Shown here: in pieces, positions 9,878 to 19,416 of the stretch
Layout of the letters: the number at the start of each line of letters is the position of its first letter
How positions within the stretch are numbered: the first letter of the stretch is position 1
From: Saprospiraceae bacterium
Lineage (GTDB): Bacteria > Bacteroidota > Bacteroidia > Chitinophagales > Saprospiraceae
Length of the DNA: 43,189 bases
Direction of reading: 5' to 3'
NCBI GenBank assembly: GCA_020631405.1
Contig: JAHDHH010000029.1
Span: 1-43,189 of the forward strand
Program-made: the position numbers and the translations under genes
The notes under the pieces: generated by a model
Seen by the model: the letters and a program-made list of their open reading frames with translations, nothing else
The model's database searches: none
Told to the model about the DNA's origin: nothing

Positions 9878-12781
9878 CTATGCTATTGTTTGCTTAGTTT
9901 CTACGATTTCGTACCCTTCTATGATATCGCCTATCTTGATATCGTTGTACTTCGCTACTGTAAGTCCACACTCCATACCATTTCTGACTTCCTTCACATC
10001 ATCCTTATAACGCTTGAGTGATGAAAGCTCTCCGACCACACCTTCCTTAGTTGGGTACACTACGATACCGTCTCTAATCAATCTAATCTTAGTATTTCTA
10101 GTCAACTTACCATCGAGTACGTAACATCCAGCAATGGTACCAATCTTAGAGATTTTGTATGTCTCTCTGACTTCGACTTGACAGACTGCTTTCTCCTCTT
10201 TGATGGTATCTAGCATACCTTCGATAGCAAGCTTAATCTCTTCAATAGCTTCGTATATGATAGAGTAGGTCTTGATCTGCACACCTTCTTTTTCAGAAAG
10301 TTGTCTAGCTCCTAGTGATGGTCTTACTTGGAAACCTACTATGATGGCATCTGAGGCTGAGGCTAAGAGTACATCTGACTCGATGATCTGTCCTACTGCC
10401 TTGTGAATGACATTAACCTGTACAGTCTCTTGACTCAACTTGATAAGTGAATCGGATAGGGCTTCAATAGATCCATCCACATCACCTTTTACAATTAGGT
10501 TCAATTCTTTAAATGTACCTAGAGCAAGTCTTCTTCCTATCTCATCAAGACTAATACGCTTATTGGCTCTGTTAGACTGTTCTCTTTCTATTCTTTCTCT
10601 TCTCAGTGCAGTAGCCTTAGCCTCTTGCTCTGATTCGTAGACTTTGAGTTTTTCTCCTGCTTGTGGAGCACCATTCAACCCTAGTATCAGGACTGGAGTT
10701 GCAGGTCCTGCTTTCTTGATCTTCTTACCTCTATCGTTAAACATGGCTTTGACCTTACCTGCATGTGATCCTGCCGCAATAGCATCTCCTACATTCAATG
10801 TTCCATTTTCGATAAGGACCTTAGTCACATACCCTCTACCCTTGTCTAATGATGCCTCTAATACTGCACCAACTGCATTCCTGTTTGGATTTGCCTTAAG
10901 CTCAAGTACTTCTGATTCGAGGATGATTTTTTCCAAGAGTTCTGGAATATTCTCTCCTGTCTTTGCTGAGATATCTTGTGATTGGTACTTACCGCCCCAC
11001 TCTTCTAACAAGATATTCATCTCTGACAATTCTTGCTTTACTCTATCAGGATTTGCACCGTCTTTATCAATCTTGTTGATTGCAAATATCATTGGTACAC
11101 CTGCAGCTTGAGCATGACTAATTGCTTCCTTAGTTTGTGGCATGACTCTGTCATCCGCCGCAACAATAATCACAACAACATCCGTCACCTTAGCACCCCT
11201 TGCTCTCATGGCAGTAAAGGCTTCGTGGCCTGGTGTATCTAGGAATGTGATCTTCTTATTATTCTCTCCAACTTCTACCTCGTATGCTCCAATATGCTGT
11301 GTGATACCACCTGCTTCTCCAGATGCCACCTTAGCACTCCTAATATAATCAAGTAATGATGTCTTACCGTGATCGACGTGACCCATCACTGTTACAATTG
11401 GTGCTCTTGTCTCCAGATCTTCTGGATTGTCTACTATTTCTTCGTCAATATCTTCTTCTTGCTCTGCATTGATGAATTCTACCTCGAACTCAAATTCACT
11501 AGCAACCAGTTCAATAATCTCAGCATCAAGTCTTTGGTTGATAGATACTATCACGCCTAGTGTCATACACTTAGTAATCACTTCAGATACGCTGACATTC
11601 ATAATACTAGCTAACTCAGATACAGAGATAAACTCTGTCACCTTGAGTAGACCTGCATCCTGTACTTCTTCTCTTGCGTCTTGTTTCTCTCTTTTGACCT
11701 CTCTGGAATCTCTTCTAATCTTTTGTCTTCTCTTCTTACCTCCACCTGAGATCCTAGCCATAGTAGCCTTGATCTTCTCTTCTATCTCCTTCTTAGAGAC
11801 AACTGTAAGTTCGTCTGACTTTTTCTTTCCAGTATTTCTGTTACCTTGATTATTTCTATTGAATGACTCAGGAGAGATTTTCTTTCTGGTTCTCTTTCTC
11901 TTTGGTCTATTGTCATTTGTGGCAGCTGCCTTCTTAGCAGGTTCTGGCTTCTTAAGCTTAGCTGGGTCTATCTTACCCATTATCTTAAGTCCTTGGAGTG
12001 TTGGAGACTTAACTCTTATCACGCCATCTTCAGCTTTTGCCTTGTCCTCAGCAACCTTGGCTGCACTTGCTGCTGCAGCCTTCACTTCATCATCTTTTAC
12101 CTTCTCTGATGCAGCTTTTGCTTGCTCTTCTTTATCTTCTTTTGCCTTTACTTCCTTTTGTTTCTTTTCTTCTTCAATCGCCTTAAGTCTATCTTCTTCT
12201 TTCTTGATTTTTGCTGCTGCTCTCCTCTTCTTATCTGCATCAAGGTCAATCTTACCAACAACCTTGAGTCCACTATCAGTAGCCTCACCTCTGATGACGT
12301 CATCCACAACTGCTGGCTTTTCAGCTTCAGTAATAACTTCCTCAACTGGTTCTTCAACAATTGGCTCTTCTATGACAGGAGCTTCGATGATCGGTTCTGC
12401 TACTTCTACCACTTCTACTACCTCCGGTTCAGGGGTAGGCTCTGGAACTGCTACAGGCTCTACAACAGCTTCTGGCTCTGGAGTAGGTTCTGGAATTGGA
12501 TCTGGTACTACTGCCTTAGGCGTAGGTACTATATTGGAGAAGTCTGGGAGTGTCAATTCGCCTAACTTTGGCGGAATCCTTGTCCCTATTACAATTTGAT
12601 CTGCTTTCTCCTTAATGGACTTAGCAAGGTTATACTTTTCTAAAAGAGCATTATACATGTCTTCAGAAATCTTGGCACTAGGCTTATTGTCTATCTCGAA
12701 ACCTTGTTCCTTGAGATAGTCAACTATGGTAGCCGTACCTACATTTAATTCCTTTGCAATTTTTACTAGTCTTTGAGACAT
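9878..12781 (-). CDS. infB: Translation initiation factor IF-2
   Basis: GTPase that brings initiator fMet-tRNA to the 30S subunit and promotes subunit joining. The 967-residue protein has an IF2_N domain at 1-60. A long low-complexity linker (about 90-380) begins with Pro-Glu-Val repeats such as PEPTPEPE and turns into Lys/Glu/Ala-rich charged sequence with an Arg/Lys-rich patch near 293-302. A second IF2_N-like segment follows (about 378-430). The G domain has the P-loop GHVDHGKTS (467-475), DTPGHEAF (515-522) and NKID (569-572). Domains II-IV follow. The linker explains the high-complexity antisense frames seen opposite this gene, which are not genes. It sits 55 nt downstream of nusA in the widespread rimP-nusA-infB order. 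Confidence 0.98.
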   Translation of the reverse strand: MSQRLVKIAKELNVGTATIVDYLKEQGFEIDNKPSAKISEDMYNALLEKYNLAKSIKEKADQIVIGTRIPPKLGELTLPDFSNIVPTPKAVVPDPIPEPTPEPEAVVEPVAVPEPTPEPEVVEVVEVAEPIIEAPVIEEPIVEEPVEEVITEAEKPAVVDDVIRGEATDSGLKVVGKIDLDADKKRRAAAKIKKEEDRLKAIEEEKKQKEVKAKEDKEEQAKAASEKVKDDEVKAAAASAAKVAEDKAKAEDGVIRVKSPTLQGLKIMGKIDPAKLKKPEPAKKAAATNDNRPKRKRTRKKISPESFNRNNQGNRNTGKKKSDELTVVSKKEIEEKIKATMARISGGGKKRRQKIRRDSREVKREKQDAREEVQDAGLLKVTEFISVSELASIMNVSVSEVITKCMTLGVIVSINQRLDAEIIELVASEFEFEVEFINAEQEEDIDEEIVDNPEDLETRAPIVTVMGHVDHGKTSLLDYIRSAKVASGEAGGITQHIGAYEVEVGENNKKITFLDTPGHEAFTAMRARGAKVTDVVVIIVAADDRVMPQTKEAISHAQAAGVPMIFAINKIDKDGANPDRVKQELSEMNILLEEWGGKYQSQDISAKTGENIPELLEKIILESEVLELKANPNRNAVGAVLEASLDKGRGYVTKVLIENGTLNVGDAIAAGSHAGKVKAMFNDRGKKIKKAGPATPVLILGLNGAPQAGEKLKVYESEQEAKATALRRERIEREQSNRANKRISLDEIGRRLALGTFKELNLIVKGDVDGSIEALSDSLIKLSQETVQVNVIHKAVGQIIESDVLLASASDAIIVGFQVRPSLGARQLSEKEGVQIKTYSIIYEAIEEIKLAIEGMLDTIKEEKAVCQVEVRETYKISKIGTIAGCYVLDGKLTRNTKIRLIRDGIVVYPTKEGVVGELSSLKRYKDDVKEVRNGMECGLTVAKYNDIKIGDIIEGYEIVETKQTIA

Positions 12782-12836
12782 TCAGTATATTATATTACTC
12801 TTTTAATCGTCTGTTTTAAAGTCTATAAAACAAAAA

Positions 12837-14078
12837 CTATGCTTCTTCTTCGAATTCTGATGCTAAGATAGCAAGTACGTCGTTTACAGTCTCCTCTTCG
12901 AGGTCTGTTCTTCTAACTAACTCTTGAGCACTTAAATCTAGAACCGACTTAGCAGTATCACATCCGATACCCTTTAATTGGTCTAAGATCCATGCTTCTA
13001 TCTCATCTGCAAATTCGTCAAGATCTACATCTTCTAACTCTGTATCTACATTGTCTCTGTATACATCTATCTCATACCCAGAAAGCTTGCTAGCCAACTT
13101 GATATTAGACCCACCTCTACCAATGGCAAGTGATACTTGATCAGGTTGCAAAAAGACTGCTGCAGTCTTTCTTTCATCGTCAAGCTTAATACTGGTCACC
13201 CTCGCTGGTGTCAATGATCTCTGGATAAACAGAGATACATTCTTCGTATAGTTTACAATGTCTATATTTTCATTCTTCAACTCTCTCACAATACCATGGA
13301 TTCTTGACCCCTTCATCCCTACACAAGCTCCTACTGGATCTATTCTATCGTCATACGACTCTACAGCCACCTTGGCTCTATCTCCTGGTATTCTTACTAT
13401 CTGCTTGATAGTAATAAGTCCATCTTCTATTTCAGGAACTTCTTGCTCCATTAGCTTCTCTAGGAATCTTTCATCTGTTCTAGACATGATGACAACTGGA
13501 TTGTTGTTTTTCATCTCTACTCTTTTGATGATGCCCTTGACCATGTCACCCTTCCTAAAGAAATCACCCTTTATCGTTTCGTTTCTTGGCATGAGTATTT
13601 CATTGCCAGTCACGTCATCCATGATGAGGAACTCTCTCTTTAATACCTGGTGTACCTCTCCAAGCACCATCTCACCCACTCTAGATGCGTATCTTTTATA
13701 GATTTCATCTTTTTCTAATTCCATGATCTTAGAGATCAGAGTCTGCCTTGCGGCTTGTACCGACCTTCTTCCAAAATCTTCTAATACCAATTGCTCATAG
13801 CACTCTTCACCAATCTCATAATCTTCATCAAATGCAATGGCCTCTGACACTGAGATTTGACTCAACTCATCAGTCACCTCTCCATCATTGACTATTTCTC
13901 TAACTCTCCACATTTCCAAGTCACCACTCTGTGTATTGACTATGACATCAAAGTTTTCGTCAGAACCAAACTTCTTCTTGATCAATGATCTGAATACATC
14001 CTCCAGAACCCTAACCATAGTAGGTCTGTCAATGTTTTTCCCGGCCTTAAATTCCGCAAAAGAATCAACTAAGTTCAT
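12837..14078 (-). CDS. nusA: Transcription termination/antitermination factor NusA
   Basis: RNA polymerase-associated factor controlling pausing, termination and antitermination. The 413 residues hold the NusA N-terminal domain (1-125), an S1 domain (about 132-200, starting GEMVLGEVHQV) and two KH domains (about 225-345). The KH region carries DPVGACVGMKGSRI and LAIGRGGSNIKLASKLSGY. A short helix-hairpin-helix-like C-terminal segment (LKGIGCDTAKSVLDL) ends in an acidic tail. The length fits Bacteroidota NusA, which lacks the second acidic repeat of enterobacteria. It follows rimP with a 28-nt gap. Because NusA acts on hairpins, the hairpin in the leader of this operon is a candidate site of self-control (inference). 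Confidence 0.97.
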   Translation of the reverse strand: MNLVDSFAEFKAGKNIDRPTMVRVLEDVFRSLIKKKFGSDENFDVIVNTQSGDLEMWRVREIVNDGEVTDELSQISVSEAIAFDEDYEIGEECYEQLVLEDFGRRSVQAARQTLISKIMELEKDEIYKRYASRVGEMVLGEVHQVLKREFLIMDDVTGNEILMPRNETIKGDFFRKGDMVKGIIKRVEMKNNNPVVIMSRTDERFLEKLMEQEVPEIEDGLITIKQIVRIPGDRAKVAVESYDDRIDPVGACVGMKGSRIHGIVRELKNENIDIVNYTKNVSLFIQRSLTPARVTSIKLDDERKTAAVFLQPDQVSLAIGRGGSNIKLASKLSGYEIDVYRDNVDTELEDVDLDEFADEIEAWILDQLKGIGCDTAKSVLDLSAQELVRRTDLEEETVNDVLAILASEFEEEA

Positions 14079-14106
14079 AACTAAAAGCTATTTAGGTTTT
14101 GTGAAT

Positions 14107-14565
14107 TCATCTCTTAAAACTTATTTCTATTTTGATATTATCAATGTTTTCGTGTAGTAAATCTACTTCTTTTTTATTCTTTGTTACAATAACTATGTTG
14201 CTATCACCAACTGATTGTATACAGCCTGTCACTACATTACCTGATTTCTCAGTTACAACAGCGTCTCTGCCCACATGTTTGAGGTATTGTCTAGCATCAC
14301 TAAGTGGTCTATCTGCTCCAGGCGAAGATACTTCAAGTTTGTATTTTTCTCCTAACCATAGATTCTCATCTAAATGACCCTCTAGGTGTCTACTCAATCT
14401 TCTGCACACTTGGAAACTAACAGCCTCAATCCCATCTATATACAACCTACACAAGGCGGCAGTGGATAAATCTGTACTTACTATGAAATACTGACCATCG
14501 TACTCTTCTTTCAAAAAAGCTTCTGCAAGCCCTACTATTTTGTCTTTTAAAATACTGTGTTCCAT
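14107..14565 (-). CDS. rimP: Ribosome maturation factor RimP
   Basis: A 152-residue protein needed for late 30S subunit assembly. The RimP N-terminal domain is recognisable by the segment SRHLEGHLDENLWLGEKYKL, followed by EVSSPGADRPL (about 78-88), the family signature, and a C-terminal SH3-like domain (VVTGCIQSVGDSNIVI). The ATG at 14565 lies only 3 nt beyond the T tract of a strong hairpin. It is the first gene of the rimP-nusA-infB unit, with a strong promoter at 14612-14642. Confidence 0.95.
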   Translation of the reverse strand: MEHSILKDKIVGLAEAFLKEEYDGQYFIVSTDLSTAALCRLYIDGIEAVSFQVCRRLSRHLEGHLDENLWLGEKYKLEVSSPGADRPLSDARQYLKHVGRDAVVTEKSGNVVTGCIQSVGDSNIVIVTKNKKEVDLLHENIDNIKIEISFKR

Positions 14566-14568
14566 GAA

Positions 14569-14600
14569 TAAAAAAAGGGGACAATTTATGTCCCCCTTTG
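14569..14600 (-). terminator. Terminator hairpin between nqrF and rimP, also in the rimP leader
   Basis: On the minus strand AAAGGGGGACA (14589-14599 reversed, one bulged base) pairs with TGTCCCCTTT (14574-14583) around a 5-nt loop and runs into seven T (14570-14576). It ends the nqr transcript. The rimP promoter lies upstream of it, so rimP transcripts would also pass through it before the ATG at 14565. See findings for the attenuation idea. Confidence 0.85.
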
Positions 14601-14611
14601 AAAACTTTCGG

Positions 14612-14642
14612 CAAATATAGTCAATTTACCTCTTTATTTCAA
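14612..14642 (-). promoter_or_regulatory. Promoter of rimP-nusA-infB
   Basis: A full Bacteroidota consensus on the minus strand: TTG at 14640-14642, a 20-nt spacer, and TATATTTG at 14612-14619 (TAnnTTTG). Transcription would begin about 14605, giving a leader of about 40 nt that is almost entirely the hairpin at 14569-14600. This is the best-matched promoter in the window. Confidence 0.75.
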
Positions 14643-14669
14643 GTGTATTTGATATAAGGTTTTGTGGTA

Positions 14670-15992
14670 CTAGCCACCAAAATCATCAAATGCCACATTT
14701 TCTTCAGGAATTCCCCATTCGTCAGCCATTTGGATGACACATTGGTTCATAATTGGTGGACCACAGAAGTATAATTCCAATTCTTCTGGAGCCTCATGCT
14801 TACTTAAGAACTCATCAATCACAACTTGGTGTACATAGCCTTTGAATCCATCTCCATTAGGATCATCGATATGCTCTTTTAGCGTCCAATTATCTTCTGG
14901 AAGCGGATTGTCTAGTGCAACCGCAAATCTGAAGTTAGGAAACTGCTTTTCTATTTCTCTAAATTCTTCTACGTAGAATAATTCTTGCTTAGTTCTACCT
15001 CCATAGAAGAATGTTACCTTTCTTCCTGTCTTTAAGGTATGGAACAAGTGGTAAAGGTGAGATCTCATCGGTGCCATTCCAGCTCCACCACCTACGTAAA
15101 GCATCTCTGCCTCTGTAGGTTTGATGAAGAACTCTCCATAAGGCCCTGATATTGTCACCTTGTCTCCTGGCTTACAGCCAAATACATATGACGAACAAAC
15201 ACCTGGATTGACATCCATCCATCCGTTCTTAGCTCTATCGAATGGTGGTGTTGCTATCCTAATGGTCAATGATACAATATTACCCTCTGCTGGGTGATTA
15301 CTCATGGAATATGCTCTAAACACTTCTTCGTCGTTAACCATCTTTAAGTCCCACAATTTGAACTTATCCCAATCTTTCTGGAATTTGTCTGGTGTATCGT
15401 GATACTTAGGATGAGCTGTGATATCCATATCCTTATAATCTACCGTGATCTCAGGAACATCAATCTGGATATATCCACCAGCTTCAAAATCAAGATTCTC
15501 TCCTTCTGGCAATCTTACTATAAATTCTTTGATGAATGTAGCAACATTGTAGTTAGAGACTACTTCACACTCCCACTTCTTAATACCGAAGATTTCTTCA
15601 GGTATTCTAATATCCATATCTTGTCTTACCTTCACTTGGCAAGCCAATCTCTTATTCTCTTCTGCTTCCTTCTTCGTCATATGGTTCATCTCAGTAGGGA
15701 GCACATCTCCACCACCTGAGTCAACATGACACTCACACATAGCACAAGTACCACCACCACCGCATGCCGATGGCAAGAATACAGAAGACTCTGACAATGC
15801 TGAAAGTAGTGTCACTCCAGGTTGAACCATGAGAGGGTTGTCTACATCTCCATTCACTACTATTTTGACCTCTCCTTGAGGCACTAGTTGTTTTCTTGCA
15901 TAAATCAACATCATTGACAATGCCATAATCACCCCTGTAAAGACGACTAAAGCCCAGACTGTTGACATAATTGCTACTAAAAATATACTCAT
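14670..15992 (-). CDS. nqrF: Na+-translocating NADH:quinone reductase subunit F
   Basis: Electron-entry subunit: it oxidises NADH through FAD and passes electrons to a [2Fe-2S] centre. The 440 residues begin with one membrane helix (about 3-31). A ferredoxin domain follows with Cys77, Cys83, Cys86 and Cys118 (ACGGGGTCAMCEC and RLACQ). A flavin domain carries RAYSMSNHP, and the NADH domain carries GGGAGMAPMRSH and FCGPPIMNQ. It ends in DDFGG, typical of NqrF. Last gene of the operon, 40 nt after nqrE and followed by a strong terminator. It is a little longer than the Vibrio protein, in the loop that binds FAD. Confidence 0.98.
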   Translation of the reverse strand: MSIFLVAIMSTVWALVVFTGVIMALSMMLIYARKQLVPQGEVKIVVNGDVDNPLMVQPGVTLLSALSESSVFLPSACGGGGTCAMCECHVDSGGGDVLPTEMNHMTKKEAEENKRLACQVKVRQDMDIRIPEEIFGIKKWECEVVSNYNVATFIKEFIVRLPEGENLDFEAGGYIQIDVPEITVDYKDMDITAHPKYHDTPDKFQKDWDKFKLWDLKMVNDEEVFRAYSMSNHPAEGNIVSLTIRIATPPFDRAKNGWMDVNPGVCSSYVFGCKPGDKVTISGPYGEFFIKPTEAEMLYVGGGAGMAPMRSHLYHLFHTLKTGRKVTFFYGGRTKQELFYVEEFREIEKQFPNFRFAVALDNPLPEDNWTLKEHIDDPNGDGFKGYVHQVVIDEFLSKHEAPEELELYFCGPPIMNQCVIQMADEWGIPEENVAFDDFGG

Positions 15993-16032
15993 TGTTTTAA
16001 GTACTTATAGTTTTAATAAAAGGTGTTTCTCT

Positions 16033-16632
16033 TTAAAATGCTGCAGGATCTATTCCCATCAAACTCATGAAGGCCATTCCCATCAATCCGGTAAGAATGA
16101 AAGCCATTCCTAATCCTCTTAGTCCTGGTGGCACTGCAGAATATCTAATTTTCTCTCTAATCGCTGCAATACCAATAATTGCAAGGAACCATCCAAATCC
16201 ACCACCTAATCCAAAGGCTACTGACTCTGAGAAATTATATTCCTTAGCAACCATGAATAGTGATCCCCCTAAGATTGCACAGTTTACCGTAATCAATGGT
16301 AAAAAGATACCTAGTGAATTGTACAATGATGGTGAATACTTCTCAATAACCATCTCTACAAGCTGTACCATTGATGCTATCACTGCTATAAACAAGATTA
16401 GTCTCAAAAAGGTCAAGTCAACCCCAAATAATCCTGTCTCACTCAATAAGTAATTACTAATGAGCCAGTTAATAGGCATTGTGATACCAAGTACGAAGAT
16501 GACAGCTAGTCCAAGTCCAAATGCAGTTTTTACTGATTTTGACACTGCTAAGTAAGAACACATTCCTAAGAAATAAGCCAAGGCTAGATTTTCTATGAAT
16601 GCTGATTTGATAAATATATTTATGAGATCCAT
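16033..16632 (-). CDS. nqrE: Na+-translocating NADH:quinone reductase subunit E
   Basis: Membrane subunit of 199 residues with six hydrophobic helices. Cys25 (LGMCSYLAV) and Cys118 (TVNCAILGG) match the conserved half-membrane cysteines that, with those of NqrD, hold an iron or [2Fe-2S] site in NQR. The glycine-rich [12 protein letters not shown] segment is also typical. Gap to nqrD is 34 nt. Confidence 0.97.
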   Translation of the reverse strand: MDLINIFIKSAFIENLALAYFLGMCSYLAVSKSVKTAFGLGLAVIFVLGITMPINWLISNYLLSETGLFGVDLTFLRLILFIAVIASMVQLVEMVIEKYSPSLYNSLGIFLPLITVNCAILGGSLFMVAKEYNFSESVAFGLGGGFGWFLAIIGIAAIREKIRYSAVPPGLRGLGMAFILTGLMGMAFMSLMGIDPAAF

Positions 16633-16666
16633 ATGATCCTATTTTTTCCTTTTGATGAAATGAATA

Positions 16667-17368
16667 TTACGATACGTCGACCAGACTCTTGTTAATGATT
16701 CCTCTATGTACCCATATCAAAACCCCGATGACAAACATCGCTGAAGGGAAGAGTACCATAAGGTTATTATTCTCGTACCAGCCAAACATCCAGCTCTCTG
16801 TGGTATTGATTAGGTAGTCAGGCGTTGCTCCAATAATCTTTAGTCCAAACACGGTCCCTTTACCAAATAACTCTCTGATAAAAGCTACTATAATCAAAAT
16901 GATACCATAACCAAGTCCATTACCTATACCATCTAAGAATGCTCTCCAAGGAGAATTGGCCATCGCGAAAGCTTCTAACCTACCCATGATAATACAGTTA
17001 GTAATAATCAGTCCGATAAATACTGAAAGCTCCTTGTATATATTATAATCCAAAGCCTTAAGTGCTAACTCTACCACTGTAACTAATGCTGCTATGATGA
17101 CCAACTGTACGATCATTCTCACTTGCTTAGGAATACCATTTCTAAGTAGGGAAGTAATCAAGTTAGACAAGGCAAGTACAGCCGTCACAGCTATTGCCAT
17201 AACAAGTGCCTTGTTCATCAGCGTGGTCACCGCTAGCGCAGAACAAATACCAAGAACTTGTACAGTTACTGGATTGTCATTGTTCAACGGATCTACTAAG
17301 AGCTTTTTCTCGTTCTTTCCAAACTGAAAAGCTGCTTCTTTTTTTTCTGCTACTTTTACCTCTGCCAT
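16667..17368 (-). CDS. nqrD: Na+-translocating NADH:quinone reductase subunit D
   Basis: A 233-residue membrane subunit, paralogous to NqrE in inverted topology. Cys42 ([10 protein letters not shown]) and Cys125 (ITNCIIMGR) are the conserved metal-site cysteines. The first 25 or so residues (Lys/Glu-rich, beginning [12 protein letters not shown]) extend beyond the usual 210-residue NqrD and would be cytoplasmic. It follows nqrC by 26 nt. Confidence 0.97.
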   Translation of the reverse strand: MAEVKVAEKKEAAFQFGKNEKKLLVDPLNNDNPVTVQVLGICSALAVTTLMNKALVMAIAVTAVLALSNLITSLLRNGIPKQVRMIVQLVIIAALVTVVELALKALDYNIYKELSVFIGLIITNCIIMGRLEAFAMANSPWRAFLDGIGNGLGYGIILIIVAFIRELFGKGTVFGLKIIGATPDYLINTTESWMFGWYENNNLMVLFPSAMFVIGVLIWVHRGIINKSLVDVS

Positions 17369-17394
17369 TGTTATTCTTATTTATGTGTTGAGGA

Positions 17395-18138
17395 TTATTT
17401 CTTTAACGTTTCCATGTAAGGTTGGTAGTAAGCCATACCTCTCTTCATCATTTCAGTGACACCATCAGCTGTGATTGTTGCACCTGATATTCCATCTACC
17501 TCATGTACTGCATCCTTGGCTCCACCCTTTCTGACGAAGACTGACTTGTATGTACCATCTTCAGCGAATAGTTTCTTCCCTACAAATTGGTTTTTCCATG
17601 CGATATTATCCTTGATTTCTGCACCAAGACCTGGAGTCTCACCCTTATGGTCAAATGCTACGCCAGCTATGGTATTCAAATCGTCCTCTAGTGCTATACA
17701 ACCCCAGATTTCGTCCCAAAGACCCTTACCTCTTACATTGACTATGTAAAATTTCTTGCCTCCATTTTGATAGACATACATAGGCAGTAGTCTGTCAGCT
17801 TCTGGCTTTTTCATCTCCTTACCCATGTCAATACTCTCAGCTTGACCATCTTTGAATCCCATACTAACCATAGTCTGTTCATCCATCTTAGCCCCTTCCA
17901 TATCCACTACAGTCTGCGTGATCTGATTGTTGAAGATTTCTATGACTTGGTCATCTGACATTGATTCAAAGTCTGCACCAAGGTGGTCAGCTACTGCTGA
18001 TAGAATAGCCTTCTTATTATAAATTGCCTCATTCCTATCATGTATCGGCTTTAGTCCAGTAGACATCAGTGATAGCACGACTGCTACGATAGTAGTCATG
18101 ATGAGTACAAATCTGATTATGTAACTTGTATTATGCAC
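17395..18138 (-). CDS. nqrC: Na+-translocating NADH:quinone reductase subunit C
   Basis: A 247-residue subunit with one N-terminal membrane helix (about 6-26) and a periplasmic FMN-binding domain. The flavinylation motif is SGATIT at 218-223, so Thr223 is the expected covalent FMN site, modified by ApbE, which is not in this window. GETPGLGAEI (167-176) is also characteristic. The start is a GTG at 18138, inside the end of nqrB (8-nt overlap). No ATG gives a full membrane helix, and the resulting N-terminus (HNTSYIIRFV) resembles Bacteroidota NqrC. Translational coupling to nqrB is likely. Confidence 0.96.
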   Translation of the reverse strand: MHNTSYIIRFVLIMTTIVAVVLSLMSTGLKPIHDRNEAIYNKKAILSAVADHLGADFESMSDDQVIEIFNNQITQTVVDMEGAKMDEQTMVSMGFKDGQAESIDMGKEMKKPEADRLLPMYVYQNGGKKFYIVNVRGKGLWDEIWGCIALEDDLNTIAGVAFDHKGETPGLGAEIKDNIAWKNQFVGKKLFAEDGTYKSVFVRKGGAKDAVHEVDGISGATITADGVTEMMKRGMAYYQPYMETLKK

Positions 18139-19381
18139 CTTGTAATCGTTTTTTCATGTTTCCTTCTAGAACGTAGTGGTCTATCAAAGCGGAAAATGTG
18201 TTTAAAAATAAAATTGCAAGCATCCATCCTTCAGGATATGCTGGATTTAGTACTCTTACGATCATCCCAATAAAACCAATCAAGAATCCATAAATCCACT
18301 TACCTGTATTTGTTGCTGACGCCGTTACTGGATCTGTTGCCATAAAAGCTATAGCAAAGAAGAAACTTCCCATATAGAATTGGTAGTACCAAGGTACTGT
18401 CATGAATGGCGTAGCTCCCCAAGCATTAAGGATAAGACTCATCACTATCGCTCCTAATGTAGCACTAAGCATGATTCTCCAACTAGCTACCTTAGTTAAT
18501 AATAGCATGATTGCTCCTATAATAATAAAAGGTTTACTTGTCTCACCAATAGATCCTGGGATGGTTCCCCACCACATTTGACCTTCAGTAAAGCTAGCCG
18601 TTACTGCCTCCCAACCTCCAGAATAAGCAAGGGCTAAAGGTGTAGCTCCACTATACCCGTCTGCCACCATGGTCTTAGTAGCATCGAATGTATCTACATT
18701 CATCAAACCAAATAATCCATTAAATAAGTCATGAGCCCAGCCATAGTTAGCTGCTACTCCTGCTGAAAGCGAATCATAACCACTTACCCATACCTGATCT
18801 CCTGATATAGTTGTAGGGTATGCAAAGAAGATGAAGACCCTTGATAAGAGTGCTACATTCCAAATATTCATACCAGTACCTCCGAATGCTTCTTTCCCAA
18901 TAATTACTGCAAAAACGATAGATACTGCAAGCATCCATAGTGGTACATCAGGTGGCATGATCAAAGGAATAAGCATACCTGACACTATAAATCCTTCTTC
19001 TACCGCATGACCTTTTCTTGCAGCGAATATGATTTCAATTCCAAGTCCTACAACCATAGTCACTAAGACTATTGGTATTAGTTGGATCAAACCATGTGAC
19101 AACTTCAAATGGAAGCCTTCTAAAAATCCTAGATACTGCCCTGCTGCTGCAAAATGCTGGTGTCCGATGTTATAAGTACCAAATAAGAAACATAACTGTA
19201 GTGCAAGCACCACATGTATCATTAGTCTCTTCAGGTCCATTCCATCTTTTACGTGAACTCCACCTTCTGTAACAGTCGCAGGAGAATAAGCAAAAGTGAA
19301 TGCCGCATCATATAATGTATGCAGTACTGGACTCTTCTTTTTATCCGGCTCTATTTTCTTGAAAAAATTAAGTAAACCCAT
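18131..19381 (-). CDS. nqrB: Na+-translocating NADH:quinone reductase subunit B
   Basis: The main membrane subunit, 416 residues with about ten helices. It carries covalent FMN and riboflavin and is implicated in the sodium path. The FMN site is the SGAT of DGYSGATPLALAYSGG (Thr247). The GKEAFGGTGMNIWN segment (162-175) is a family signature. Gap to nqrA is 35 nt; its end overlaps nqrC by 8 nt. Confidence 0.98.
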   Translation of the reverse strand: MGLLNFFKKIEPDKKKSPVLHTLYDAAFTFAYSPATVTEGGVHVKDGMDLKRLMIHVVLALQLCFLFGTYNIGHQHFAAAGQYLGFLEGFHLKLSHGLIQLIPIVLVTMVVGLGIEIIFAARKGHAVEEGFIVSGMLIPLIMPPDVPLWMLAVSIVFAVIIGKEAFGGTGMNIWNVALLSRVFIFFAYPTTISGDQVWVSGYDSLSAGVAANYGWAHDLFNGLFGLMNVDTFDATKTMVADGYSGATPLALAYSGGWEAVTASFTEGQMWWGTIPGSIGETSKPFIIIGAIMLLLTKVASWRIMLSATLGAIVMSLILNAWGATPFMTVPWYYQFYMGSFFFAIAFMATDPVTASATNTGKWIYGFLIGFIGMIVRVLNPAYPEGWMLAILFLNTFSALIDHYVLEGNMKKRLQGA

Positions 19382-19416
19382 TACTTATTATAATTAAGTG
19401 TAATTGTTGTGTTGTA

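Noticed and set aside
11859-12599. Long plus-strand frame rich in Ser and Thr opposite infB
   Set aside because: It is the mirror of the Glu/Lys/Ala/Pro-rich IF-2 linker; low complexity, no start signals and no recognisable domain.
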